Source: Euborellia annulipes (taxonomy: Eukaryota; Arthropoda; Insecta; Dermaptera; Anisolabididae). From it: a stretch of DNA of 64,000 bases. This document shows, piece after piece, positions 20,175 to 30,965 of this stretch. The notes under the pieces were generated by a model, which saw only the letters and a program-made list of their open reading frames with translations, ran no database searches and was not told the DNA's origin. The position numbers and the translations under genes are program-made. How positions within the stretch are numbered: the stretch's first letter is position 1; each line of letters opens with the position of its first letter. Location of the stretch: assembly GCA_023213315.1 (NCBI GenBank), contig JAKCPI010005405.1, positions 1 through 64,000 of the forward strand. The letters run 5' to 3'.

Positions 20175-20955
20175 CATTTTAGTTCAATAAAAAATTTATT
20201 ATATGGCTACTGAGATATTTAAATTTGAAATTTATTTTAACGATGGCTACCGGGGATGTTCCACACGCTTGTTCTAGGGGCCACAGCTGTCAGTTTTTTT
20301 TTTTAAGATGAGCATTTATAAACAAGTCTGGATATAAGCTTACTAAAATAATTTTTTGAAAAAGCGAAGGATCGTGTGTACGCATTATACAATACAATTT
20401 TAAGAGAAGTTTCTGTTCAATGTTCTTACTGAAAGCCATTGCGGTTTCATTACCGTTTTCACTAACACATAATAAGTAATGCGAATTCCTACGGAAACAT
20501 GCATTAAAAAAAGAAACGGAAGGAAAATAACAGGAAGAAGAAACCTCGAGTGCAATTATAGAATACCAAAATCAACGGGGAGAAATTAGAACAAAAGATA
20601 TTAGTACGGGGGCGGGGGGGGGGGGGGGTAGCATTAAAATTCAAAGCACCTGCGACATTGGCTGGCGACCCAGTTGCAGTTGTAGCATCTCTAAGAGATC
20701 AGGGATGCCTAATTGCTGGAGAGAGAATTCGCATTCCCCTCCCAAAGGGGCTAGCCATTTTCATTTATCAAATTCAACTTAACCAAATAAGACAAGCTCT
20801 TTTTATTTGAATTTATTTTCTTCATAAGTTTATTTTTAGGGAAAAACATTCTCTTTGATGGAAAGTGGTAGTTATAGCGATTAGACATTTATTACCAAGA
20901 GATGGGATTAAAATCGTGACTCTCTAGCCAATCAGAAAGTTTGTTTTGGACCGGA
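20175..20955. other. unclassified DNA with a shared ACCGGGG motif and a G-run
   Basis: 20237-20260 reads CGATGGCTACCGGGGATGTT, also found at about 25330 and inverted at 13903-13927. A G-run lies at 20602-20629. 20640-20760 is less AT-rich (CACCTGCGACATTGGCTGGC) but has no frame or splice sites I trust. Confidence 0.35.
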
Positions 20956-21596
20956 CTATTACTTTCTCATACCCTATATATGAAATATATAGAGAGAGAA
21001 AGTATTGCGATCATGTCAAAATTTCGATGTCGAGATTTTGATGGATATACATGTTTTGAGGTCCCTTGAGTCCAAAAAAGTGGGTCCCGCAAATTGGTCT
21101 GTGTGTGGACATTTTTGACCATGAAGGAAATCAACTAGAAGGTTGAAATTTTATATTTAAGTTAGACACCCCCCGGGACCGGAAAAATATGCTTTTAAAC
21201 AAAATCGGCCAAAGAGTACTAGTACTTTACTGATGTACTTTTTCACTTTTTTTCGATTTTCTCAAAACTTGCTCCAACGATTTTTTTTTAAATTCAAAAA
21301 TCAATTATTTTTTAGATGCTCTTTCAAATGTATATTCTCGTTTTGCCCTCAAAATTGTTTGAAGCACACTTTACTCTTGTATTTCATAGGAAAGATAGGA
21401 GAAATGGTTGCCATGGTAACAAAATATACATATTTTCCCATGTTTATAAATTTGACATCTTAAATTCTAATATATTGGCGGAAACTAAATATATGTCGAC
21501 ACAAAAAATCTGGTGTGACAAGCACAGAACACAACTTTCGATTACCGAAGGAAAGAGAAAGTTGTGTGCTGTGCGCCAGTCACACCAGATTTTTAT
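20956..21596 (-). mobile_element. F1 repeat, full length
   Basis: Both ends are present on the minus strand: right hairpin ATTACTTTCTCATACCC.. at 20956, left hairpin closing ACACCAGATTTTT near 21594. At about 640 bp it matches copies at 24545, 36427 and 46792, defining the standard length. Three overlapping small frames here come from the repeat. Confidence 0.85.
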
Positions 21597-21599
21597 TTC

Positions 21600-21998
21600 A
21601 TGCACATTTATTTATACCGTTTGGTATGCAAATGATTTAAATAAATATTCATCGGACTTCCTGGGATCCGAACCCGCACCCCTTGTGTTTAAGACTATCA
21701 ATATTGACATTTATCAAAACCTCTAGCTTCTCGAAATTTGAACTTTAATTCATAGATATTAATAGTATATAGTAAATTAGCTTAAAAACAAAAGAGCTGA
21801 TTGGTATAAAATTCTTTGAACAATAAAAATCCTCCCACCCCTCAGAAGTTAGAGATGTTGAACCCCAGGAATTTATTTAAATCTTTTGGATACAAAATGG
21901 TATAAATAAATATGACTGGACCCCAAATATATATCGATTAAGTATTTAAAGTCTACATAGCCTAAGATGCCGAAAAGACTTAAAAAAATTTTTTTTAC
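21600..21998. mobile_element. two tRNA-SINE fragments in opposite directions
   Basis: 21635-21700 is a minus-strand head with CTGGGATCCGAACCCGC (inverted B box). 21857-21998 is a plus-strand body and tail (GACTGGACCCCAAATATATA, GCCGAAAAGACTTAAA). They may be two insertions or one copy broken by inversion. Confidence 0.55.
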
Positions 21999-22445
21999 AA
22001 GGTAACTCCCAGGGTCATAGGTATGTTGTAATAAATTTATGACACATTTGCGACTTTCTCAACTCAAATATTTTTCTAAATTTTTCTTTGAAATAGTTCC
22101 AAAAAAATAATATAATAAAAAAAGTATTTTGACAAAAAAATAAATAAGAAAATATATGCAAACATAGGTGCATTTATTATTGATGATACTCGAGTCATCT
22201 AAAAAGAGAAACATTCAGAATAAACAGAATTGATTTATAAAGTGAATCCTTTGTAAGATCTTAGACAAATTTGTTTAAGTTATCAACTCAAAGACGAATC
22301 TCCCCCTCTCTCTGTCTTTCTCTTTCAATCATCTTCTTCTTTCATCCCATTTAAGAAAATCTATTGATTTAATGAATAAAGTTTCCTAAAATATCTAAAT
22401 AACTTCTTGATATTGAAGATTTTTCTTTACATCAAAGAGGGTTTT
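21999..22445. other. AT-rich, nothing recognised
   Basis: No coding, repeat or regulatory pattern identified. Confidence 0.4.
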
Positions 22446-23355
22446 AAAAAATCTGATGTGACTTAATACACAGCTCATAACTTTTTCATACCTTGGGTAT
22501 TCGAAAGTTGAGTTTTGTGCTGTCACACCAGATTTTTTGTTTCGAGATATACAGGTGTATTTAGTTTACCATAGCACCAAGGGCGGATACAAGGGGGGTA
22601 ATTACCCGCCCCCCCCCACCCCGAAATATGAGAAATAATTTTTTTGGGAATTAAATTATAAATTTTCTTTTTAATATAAAATTTTAAAAATTAATACCGT
22701 ACTTAAAAACTTGATTTGTATATACCGGTATATTCTGGTAAACAAGTAGAGAATGCACCTTCAAATTACCGAAAATAAGAAAAAATTGTGTACGTGCGAC
22801 CAGTCACACCAGAACCCCCCCCCCTCCCCCGAGAAACTCCTCTGGATCCGCTCTTGCTTAGCACCTTCTTAATAGACCTATAATTTTTAAAAAGCATCTA
22901 AAATATAGTTGATTTATGAATTTTAATCAAAATCGTTTGAGCCAATTTTGAGAAAATCGAAAAAAAAAAAAAAAACTGAAAAAGCACTTCGGTATAAACA
23001 TAGAAAAATATTTATATTTTGTTATCATGGAAACCATTTCTTCTATAAAGTGTGCTACAAACCATTTTGAGGGCAAATTGAGAATATGCATTTTAAAGAG
23101 GATCTAAAAAAATAATTGGTTTTTGAATTTTAATCAAAAACTTTAGAGCGAATTTTGAGAAAATCGAAAAAAATGTAAACAAGTGCATCAGTAAAGTATT
23201 AGTACTTTTTGGCCGATTTTGTTCAATAGCTTATTTTCACCCCTTGGGAAGATGCCTAATTTAAATATAATATTTCTACCTTGAAGCTCTTTTAGTTCCT
23301 GAGATATTTTGTTCACAGACACACACACACCCCCCACACACACACACACATGTTG
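22446..23355 (+). mobile_element. two F1 fragments in tandem, first split by hAT-C
   Basis: The left hairpin (22446-22530, ATCTGATGTGACTTAATACA ... TGTCACACCAGATTTTTT) continues into TATTTAGTTTACCATAGCAC where hAT-C entered. It resumes at 22857 and stops in the CTGAAAAAGCAC core. A second body begins at about 22996 (AATATTTATATTTTGTTATC) and ends in a CA-rich run near 23350 without the right hairpin. Confidence 0.65.
22578..22856. mobile_element. hAT-C MITE, 279 bp
   Basis: Ends CAAGGGCGGATAC and TGGATCCGCTCTTG, with near-identical 8-bp flanks CATAGCAC/CTTAGCAC. It is inverted relative to the 9325 copy. The F1-like piece reads GTGCGACCAGTCACACCAGA just inside a C-run. Confidence 0.8.
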
Positions 23356-23757
23356 CTAAAGGGGAAAAGACAACATTTCCTACTCCTAAGCATCTTATGT
23401 TGCCTAAGTTCCAGGCTCAACTCTCGAGCAAATAAGGCACTTGTGTGTCGACTGTTTTTAGGTTGTTTGAATGACTAAATTACATGAATTTTCGTCATTA
23501 ATAGGTTTTTTAGTTCCCTTCCCCTCCCCCTTAAGAAGATTACCTCTCATCTCCGTATATAATAAGGATAAAATAAATAAAGGAACAAAGTCGTCTGTAT
23601 GATTAGTAAGTTGTCTTTGTTTCTAGTTAATTACATGTTGTTTGCTTTATTTTCAAATAGAATCAATTTATTGTGAATCGATTAGTAGGTTCGTTACATG
23701 ACGGTATCCCAGGATTTATTCTTGATTTCTTTCTCTCGTTTTTTTTTCCCCTTTTAG
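23356..23757. other. AT-rich, ending in a long pyrimidine tract
   Basis: Mostly unstructured. It ends with a strong pyrimidine run (23728-23757, TTTCTCTCG, T-run, CCCCTTTTAG) that would be a good 3' splice signal on the plus strand. Confidence 0.35.
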
Positions 23758-24004
23758 TAATCATTGACCGAAATAAAGTAAATCGAGAGAGAAGTTAGAC
23801 GTTGGGTCGTGAGTGTTGGTTGCGTCATTGTGTCATTTCGGCGGTTGCCACGTGGCTTCGCCGCCCCTGACCTTCGTTCGACCTGCCCTTCAAAGGTCCA
23901 GATTTATCCCCCAAGGGAGGAAACCGAGAAATAGATTGCCAATCGAATTCCCTTTGGGAATAATCTCATCTCTTCTATTACACGAGATATGCCATGCATT
24001 TTAA
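23758..24004. other. GC-richer block, possible exon or regulatory DNA
   Basis: After the tract ending CTTTTAG, a 51-base segment runs to GTGAGT at 23809. All three frames have stops, so any exon would be untranslated. The following 190 bp (GGCGGTTGCCACGTGGCTTC with a CACGTG E-box, GGGAGGAAACC, CCAATCGAATTCCC) is far richer in GC than its flanks. The 63-codon frame 23813-24004 has no family resemblance. Confidence 0.3.
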
Positions 24005-24360
24005 TTAGGATATTTGATATTTAAAAAAAAAGGAATAAGTAACGCAAAATTTATCTATCATCAGGCTTTAAAATATCACCCGCTAATGAAACTTAATTCT
24101 ATGTTAATTTTTGGATTTCATTTATCATAAAAGCTGCTCTCTTTTATAATTAGAATTTTTTTTTTGTCCTATTGTTTTGGTAAAATTTCCGGTAGAAGTG
24201 TGCGAGGCTCCCTTCAAAGTCTTTTTTCCCCTTTCTATTGTGTAAACCCAAAGGTATTTGAAAAGAGCCCTATTGTCCATTTATCCTTTGAATATATATA
24301 TATTATCCCATTTCATACGAATGGACACTCACTCAATTGTCAAAGAAAGAAAGTTATTAA

Positions 24361-25219
24361 TATAAAACATTCTCTTTTAAAAATTAAGCCTCATTTGGGG
24401 ATTTAGAAGATATACTTAGGGCCGATTGCTTCAATTATAATTAACTAGTAAACTTAAATCATCGATATAGCAAATAAGAACCATTTATAAAAATTGAAAT
24501 ACAGTAATTCATTAAAAATAATTAATTTTTTAACAAAAATTTCTAAAAAAAATCTGGTGTGACTGTCGTATAGCACAACTTTCTCTTACCTTCGGTAATC
24601 TAAAGTTGTATTCTGTGCATGTCACAGCAGATTTTTCGTGTCGAGATATATTTAGTTTCCGACAGTACCGTACATTCAAGATGTGAAATTTATAAAAAGA
24701 AAAATATTTATATTTTGTTACCATGGCAATCATTTCTCCTTTTTCCTATGAAGTACAAGAGTAGAGTGTGCTTCATAAGATTTCAATGCCAAAATGAGAA
24801 TATATATTTTAAAGAGCATCTAAAAAATAATTGATTTTTGAATTTTAATCAAAATCGTTGGAGCGAATTTTGAGAAAATCAAAAAAAAAAAACTGAAAAA
24901 GTACATGAATATAATACTAGTACTTTTCGGCTGATTTTGATTAAAAGCTTATTTATACGAGTGAGGAAGGTGCCTAACTTAAGATAAAATTTCAACCTCC
25001 TAGCTCAATTCCTTCATCCTTAAAATTGAACACAGACAGACAGACAGACCATGTCGCGAAAACCACTTTTTTGGATTCAGGGGATCTCAAAACGTGTATA
25101 TCCATCAAAATCTCGACATCGAATTTTTGACTTTCTCTCTATATATATTAACATCTTATATAGAGGTAAGAGAAAGTAAAATTAATAAACAAGACTTGTG
25201 TTCCTAATTTCACCTCTTA
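24361..25219 (-). repeat. old dispersed repeat, reverse copy, split by F1
   Basis: 24361-24480 and 25191-25219 correspond, inverted and in order, to 9085-8990 and 8220-8188. The full F1 at 24545-25181 was inserted between them, while the other copy has different insertions. Confidence 0.5.
24545..25181 (+). mobile_element. F1 repeat, full length, best reference copy
   Basis: 637 bp. The left hairpin (24545-24640) pairs AATCTGGTGTGAC with GTCACAGCAGATT and has CTTACCTTCGGTAA in the inner stem. The middle carries CCATGGCAATCATTTCTCC, the AATACTAGTACTTTTCGG core and CATGTCGCGAAAACCACTTT. The right hairpin pairs ACTTTCTCTCTATATATA with the AGAGGTAAGAGAAAGT end. It inserted into an older repeat, which shows its approximate boundaries. 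Confidence 0.85.
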
Positions 25220-25925
25220 CACCGAACTTTGGATATTAGCTAGTTTTCTTTTTTTTTCTAACCCCTTTCGGCTAAAGAGGCCATTTAGGAGTTATTTCTT
25301 TATTTATATAACTTTTAAAACCAAGTATCGATGGCTACCGGGGGACGTTTCACACGCTGATTGCTCGGGGTCACCAATCCCTAGCTTTAACCGCGTTTGG
25401 CATTACTTAACCGCAACGATTGTGGTGACTTTAGCTCTTCTCCGTTGCCCGGCCATATGATTAGATTAACTAGATATGAAAAGACTCGAAAGTCATATCA
25501 ATAAACCGCAATTTGAAATTTTTTGAATAAGAATATTTTCAATTTAATTTTGAAACCAAAACATTCTTTGAATTAGGCTCGTTATGCACTCTGGACATTA
25601 TTTATTTTTATATAGGTTTTTTTTTATTTTTGTTTGGATAATTCAAAGATTGTCAATATGAATTGGATCCTGGATATCAAATAGAGCGTAAAGAAGGATA
25701 GTTTGAGGATTCCCGGAGATAAAACAAACAAAAACATTTCCATTTCTTTGCCGAAAATGGAACTATTTCCCACAATTTTTGTTTTATTGTTTTAGTCAAG
25801 AAAACTCCACCCTAATCATTTAATTTTGTTAGATTATATAGTAGGATGGGATGAGAAGTGTTATTCTCCAACCCCATTACATTTAATTTTATATTATAAG
25901 GGTATTTTTTGGCTGGTGAAATTTC
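25220..25925. other. unclassified AT-rich DNA with the ACCGGGGG motif
   Basis: 25330-25400 begins CGATGGCTACCGGGGGACGT and continues TTCACACGCTGATTGCTCGG. It is related to 20237 and 13927. The rest shows nothing recognisable. Confidence 0.35.
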
Positions 25926-26300
25926 TATCAGGAATAAATAACAGAAGCTAAATGCAGCCAGAATTTTTTCTTTAAAAAAATATATTTTTAACAGCTAACG
26001 TTTCGGCCTTGGTTAAAGCCATCTTCGGACCTGTTAGTTGTCATTATATACATATATTTTTTGGGAAAAAAATTTCTTCTCTCACGAATGCAATATTTCT
26101 TTTTGCCTAACTGTGACAATTGACTCCAGGGCAGTACAATATCATCTAATACAATACCAAATATTTGCATTTAATGACAACAGGTCTGATGATGGCTTTA
26201 ACCAAGGCCGAAACGTTAGCTGTTAAAAATTATATATATTTTTTTTAAGAAAAAATCCTAGCTGCATTTTCTTCTGATATATAGGCCTATTCCTGATTTA
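25926..26300. mobile_element. hammerhead palindrome, one core complete
   Basis: Arms extend about 110 bp: ATCAGGAATA (25929) mirrors TATTCCTGAT (26289), and AACAGCTAACGTTTCGGCC mirrors GGCCGAAACGTTAGCTGTT. The minus-strand core reads CCGAAGA (one base off). The plus-strand core is intact. The spacer between them is about 160 bp of unrelated sequence. Confidence 0.65.
26186..26214 (+). ncRNA. hammerhead ribozyme core, looks complete
   Basis: CTGATGA at 26186-26192, stem II GGC/GCC with weaker pairs toward the loop, GAAAC at 26210-26214 followed by GTTAGC. It has the canonical U at the variable core position, unlike most copies here. Flanking TAGCTG/CAGGTC pairing is imperfect. Confidence 0.65.
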
Positions 26301-27032
26301 ATTTTGTATATGCCCTATAGATAAATTGTTATTTTTTTCTTTCAGAAAAGCCACTATTTTTGAATCACGAGATCCTGGGCTCAAATTAAAAATTAAGAAA
26401 CAAATAGGCCAAAGTCCCACTGGCCGCCTAAAGACAGTTTATTCAGTGGTTCAATAGTTTTTTCTTTTCTTTTGGATCCAACAAAAGATTGAGTGTCGGA
26501 ATGCACTCTTTGTTTCAGTAATTCATCTCGTTAAGAGGCTTTTCATGCTCCCTTTCAGTTGGCTAGATTGTCCCATTTGGGGGGTGGGAGGGAGGGGGCA
26601 GACAGGGGACATCTATTCTTGACCTTGCGTTCCGATTCTTTAAGATCTTCTCTCTCTACACTCCCACTTATTCTTCTCCTTCTCTGTGTGTGTGTTATTT
26701 TAATCATATCTACTTTGTATGCTTTAGAATTTCTTTAATATCCGTTATAGTAGTCGTGATAGGCTATTAGAAATTTTAACAACCATTTTATTCCTTCTTT
26801 TATTTTGCAAAATATTATAGCAAAATAAAGATTTTTATTTGAAATGTTTAATGATTATTTATTTCCCTCGTATTTATTTGTAACTCGTGGCTTGACAGTA
26901 AAAAAATCATCGGCGGGAGTCAAAGTGGTACATTTTACAGTGGAAAATGTTTCACTAACGATACCACTACTTCGCTGTGACTAGTTAGCGTATTGGCAAT
27001 AATTTTGAGTGTGTGCCACCGACTATCTTCCT
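26301..27032. other. AT-rich with a G-rich block, nothing recognised
   Basis: 26577-26630 is GGGGGTGGGAGGGAGGGGGC-like and could form G-quadruplexes. No exon or repeat match was found. Confidence 0.35.
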
Positions 27033-27487
27033 AAATATCTCATGTGACTGGTCGCACATAACTTTCTCTATCTTCGGTAAATTAAAGTTGCGCACTGTGC
27101 TGGGATCCCAGATTTGTTGATGTTGAGATATATTGATATATTTAGTTTCTTTAGTTCCAAACTTGACTATTTGAGTTCATAGATGACGCAGAGCTACGTT
27201 GGAGCAAATTTTGAAAAATTCGAAAAAACTGAAAAAGTACTTCAGTAAAGTACTAATACTTTTTGGTATATTTTGTTCAATAGCGTTTTTTAACTGTCCT
27301 GGAGGGTACCTAACATAAATATAAAATTTCAACTTCCTAGCCCTTTTCCTACATGCCTTAAATCATCACACACAAACAGATCATTTTGTATTTCTATCAA
27401 AATCTCGATATCTAATTTATGACATGAATTCAAAACTTTCTCTCTATTTATATTAATAACATATATAGAGGTAAGAGCAAATAAAAA
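27033..27487 (+). mobile_element. F1 repeat, short variant, both ends
   Basis: The left hairpin (27035-27120) has CTTTCTCTATCTTCGGTAAA with the TTCG loop. The body lacks the CCATGGCAACC segment and starts again at GAGCAAATTTTGAAAA. The right end reads GAGGTAAGAGCAAATAAAA, one or two changes from the usual terminus. Confidence 0.7.
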
Positions 27488-27518
27488 TGTATTTATAAAT
27501 ATATATTTGTTTAGATAA

Positions 27519-27794
27519 TTTTTTTTTTTTTTTTTTAAACACTCACACTTTTTCTCATTCGCATTCACATTCACACACACATACACACAGTCTTTTCGGC
27601 AACTTAGGCCATTTAGGACTTTAAACGATACTCGTATGTATATAATATATATTTATTTGGGGTCCAGGCATTCTTATTTAAGCCATTTGGTATCCAAGTG
27701 GCTTAAATAAAATCATCGGACTGCCTGGGGTCCGAACCCGCGACGTTTGGTATACGAGGTTAGCACTCTAACCTCTACGCCAAGCCCCGAGGGC
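27519..27794 (-). mobile_element. tRNA-SINE, full length, 10-bp duplication
   Basis: GTTTAGATAA flanks it at 27509-27518 and 27795-27804. On the minus strand the head starts GGGGCTTGGCGTAGAGGTTA, then the B box GGGTTCGGACCCC, the TTAAGCCATTTGG foldback and a T-run on the plus strand marking the poly-A tail. One of the best copies. Confidence 0.9.
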
Positions 27795-27804
27795 GTTTAG
27801 ATAA

Positions 27805-28640
27805 ATTACAAAGTTCTCTCTCGAAGTAGAAATAATGCCACTTTAAGTTGCTACTCGGTTGAATTTCTTGCTTGTTCAATGAAGTCTTCTCCAACACCAC
27901 TACTTGAAATTGTCATCCATCTTGAAGTCTCTCATTGGAGAGTTTCGTAATTGACCTCCTGAGAGTTTGATATCTAGAGCAGTGCTTATTTTAGAAAAGA
28001 ATAACATTTAGTTGTGTTTTATGATTTGAAGGAGAATTCAGAGTTTCTATGTTATTATGAAATTTGGGATCATCTCATTTAATATGACTTCGAGCTCTAG
28101 ATGAAGAGGAATGCTGTGTTGCCAGTTCTAGCTTATTATAATAAATATTATTCATATGCCGGTATAGATAGACCCACTTACATATTGGTATCTTCGATCT
28201 ACTCTGTGTTTGTGATGTATCTCTTGAATATCGTATTTTTAATAAACAAAAGGAAAAAAGGTTTTATTTTTAAAGAAAAAGTGAAATTGGATATTTTATC
28301 AGATCCTTTTATAACTTTTTTGTTTTACTCTTGTAAAGAAAACGAAAGATTGATATAAGAAATTGTATACAAAACAAGAATCAGGGAATGTTTCTGATCG
28401 CTTTAAGTTAGGGAATCTAATTATTTGAGATTATAAATAAAATTCTTCTTTCTTGCCTTTTTGGGACAGTATAAAAATCTTCGGGTACGTAAGAGCTAAA
28501 GCTGGTAGCTTATTAGTTCTAGCCAATCAGAAAGCTTGTTTTGGAACTACCTCATTATTCATTGAACTAATTTTTAAAACAGTTTATTTTTATTTCCTAA
28601 TTTATTTAATTAATATTTGATCAAAATACAAAATCAAATA
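27805..28640. other. apparently single-copy DNA, no gene recognised
   Basis: The 85-codon plus frame at 28101-28358 is AT-driven, with a hydrophobic middle and no family resemblance. No splice-supported exon is seen. Confidence 0.3.
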
Positions 28641-28877
28641 CAACCTCGCTTAACGAGCATGATTGGTTCCAGAATCATACTCGTAAAGCGAAACAATAAC
28701 ATTCTCCCCATAAAGCTGTCTCCCCCAAGAGACGACAGACTAATTGATGTAACATGAGCACAATCCGGGACTTCCACTCTCCTTATGCGTTAAGCATGTC
28801 ATTCTTTTACAATTATTTTTTTGCTCGTTATGTGAATTACTTGTTATGATAGGTACTCGCTAAGTGAAGTTCTACTG
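28641..28877. mobile_element. pogo/Tc1-type MITE, 237 bp
   Basis: Bounded by TA at 28639-28640 and 28878-28879. The ends CAACCTCGCTTAACGAGCAT and, inverted, CAGTAGAACTTCACTTAGCG are diverged copies of a pogo/Tigger-like terminal repeat. No ORF. Confidence 0.65.
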
Positions 28878-28904
28878 TAAAAATAAAATCATTTTCTATC
28901 AGAT

Positions 28905-29010
28905 TTTTTTATATGATTGTTGTTGTTGTTTCGGACGCCAGTCGCATTCTTTCTCAGGACAATCAATTGTCAAAAAGCGACTCTAATAGAGATTGATTTT
29001 ATTTTTATCT
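28905..29010 (-). ncRNA. decayed hammerhead unit
   Basis: On the minus strand CCTGAGAAAGAATGCGACTG, then GGCGTCCGAAACAAC. It resembles the 57.5-kb units (including CAAATTGTCAAAA nearby), but the CTGANGA core has become CTGAGAA. Short AT-rich arms (TAAAATCATTTT..ATCAGATTT and mirror) flank it. Confidence 0.4.
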
Positions 29011-30440
29011 GATTGTTTCCTGACTGCAATCCGCAATCCATATAATAATTTTTTTCATTTTTCGATTAATAAAAAAATTTTCTTGCACCTCCACCAAAGA
29101 ATGAATTATTTTTCTCATGTTGACAATCGAAGGATACACATTGTGACTACCAAATGTTTGTTGGTTCGAATCTAAAGGACGCGCTATGCCCAATAAAACA
29201 CAAATTTACATCGCAAATTCCTTTTATCTTAAGGGGTGCAGAAGCGGCGTCTAAACGTACTTAAAAAAAAAACTAGACTATTATAAGGAATTTTTCAATG
29301 AGGTTTTTTTTTTTAATTAATTATATTCATAAGGGATAATTGGGGCAGAGTTATGCTACTGTTATAGAGGTATGACATTAAAAAATTAAGAAAATTAATT
29401 TTTTTATTATCAAGCAAATACAGCAAACATTCTATCGCAATCATCTTTAATTTTTTTTATATTTAAAAATGAATATATTGTGATTATTAATCACATATTA
29501 ATTAAGAAAATTTTAAAATAAGCTTAGTAGATATATTTAAAAATTATGTGTCAAATAGTTCAGCACTCTTGCAAAAGATGGCAGGCTAGTCTCACAGCCG
29601 ATCCCCTATTAGCCTATATCTGGCCTATATTTATTTTTCCTAAATTATTTGAGATAGAAATTCTACTTGCTCTTAAACGTCTCTTCAACAAAGCGATTCG
29701 TTATTCTTCTAAATTTATTTAAACTTATCAGCCACCACTGTCAAGTAATCACTAATCACCCCAAAAGAGGAGAAAGAAATTTATTATCTATTAAACGTTA
29801 AAATAAATATTTAATGAATAAAATTCATTTTTAATTTCTAATGGAGAGAGTGATAATCTCTGTTGATTATAAACGCTGTTGTGTTCGTTGCTAGGTAAAG
29901 CAAACAAGTGAAATTGCTTAGCTATCTTTACTCGACGATCACCATCAACAAATAAGACAATGGGACAGATTTGAGATAAACAGCATCCCATCTCCGTAGA
30001 GAGGAAATACGAGTGATGACCTATTTGTTGTTGTTTACGGTCCCAAAAAAATATCAAATAGATAATCAAAAACACAAGGTAGAAATCTGATTGCTCGGCG
30101 ACCTATTATTTTTTTTTTTTTTACTCTATCACTAATATAATATTGGAATAGAAATTATTTCATCATATGCGATTAATTGTTTTGCGATGAATGGTCAAGA
30201 GACCAGTCCAAGGAGTAGAGATAATCATAAAATGTTCTCTCAAGCTCCGAAACTCTTAATTAAGCCCAACAACCGTCCAACTTATAACTTTAGTTCGTTG
30301 TCAGTGTTACTGTTCACAAGAGTGATCACCTGAGTGGTTATCATACAACCAGATCTAATTAGTTTGCTGGTTTTCATCCCTCCACCCTTTCATTTCGCTC
30401 TCTTACATATTATCAATTCTGCATTTGGATCTAAATAAAA
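29011..30440. other. long apparently single-copy stretch, no gene
   Basis: 29900-30070 is less AT-rich, with ACAATGGGACAGATTTGAGA followed by TAAACAGCATCCC, and underlies a 94-codon minus frame (30075-29791) with no recognisable domain. The rest is AT-rich without repeat matches. Confidence 0.3.
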
Positions 30441-30484
30441 AAATCAAATAATAATTGATTTTTATTATTCAATATAATAATAGC

Positions 30485-30965
30485 AAATCTTTATTAATAT
30501 TATTATGGGAATTTCAATTATAGACCACATTTGTTATTAATTATTTATTAAAAATACTGTACAATGTTTTGACTGCTTATCCTGAAGTAGTTTTTAAGTA
30601 CTGTGCCCTAGCTCCGACTCAAGTGAGGGGCCGTTACGTGCATTTTATAAGCAATGACGTCAGCGCCATCTACAGTCATTCCCATGAAGTTAAACACAAT
30701 GGTCAATCTAACTTCATGGGAATGATTGTAGATGTCGCTGATGATTATGTCTAATTTCATGGAAATGACTGTAGATGGCGCTGAAGTCATTGCATATAAA
30801 ATGCACATTAAGCCAGAGGTTAGTAGTTCACTTAAGTCTGAGCAAGTGCACAGTATTGGAGAAAGCCGTCGAAATATTGCACAGTATTTATATTTTTAAT
30901 AAATAATTAATAACAAATGTGGTCTATAATTAAAAACTCCCATAATAATAATAATACAAACCATA
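30485..30965. mobile_element. long imperfect palindrome, Penelope-like relic
   Basis: The left arm (ATTATTATGGGAATTTCAAT, TAGACCACATTTGTTATTAA) is mirrored by the right arm (CAAATGTGGTCTATAATTAA, CTCCCATAATAATAAT). Near the arms' inner ends are core remnants: TCCTGAAG with AAAAC on the left, CCGTCGAAATATTG on the right. The centre repeats a CATGAAGTTA/ACTGTAGATGGCGCTGA segment three times in alternating direction. The same arms enclose 55475-56385. Confidence 0.55.

Noticed and set aside
21233..21726. 76- and 136-codon plus frames
   Set aside because: They lie in an F1 copy and a SINE fragment. Equivalent peptides recur in other F1 copies with stops, so no coding role.
28101..28358. 85-codon plus frame with a hydrophobic segment
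   Set aside because: No family pattern, AT-driven composition, no splice sites or repeated copies.
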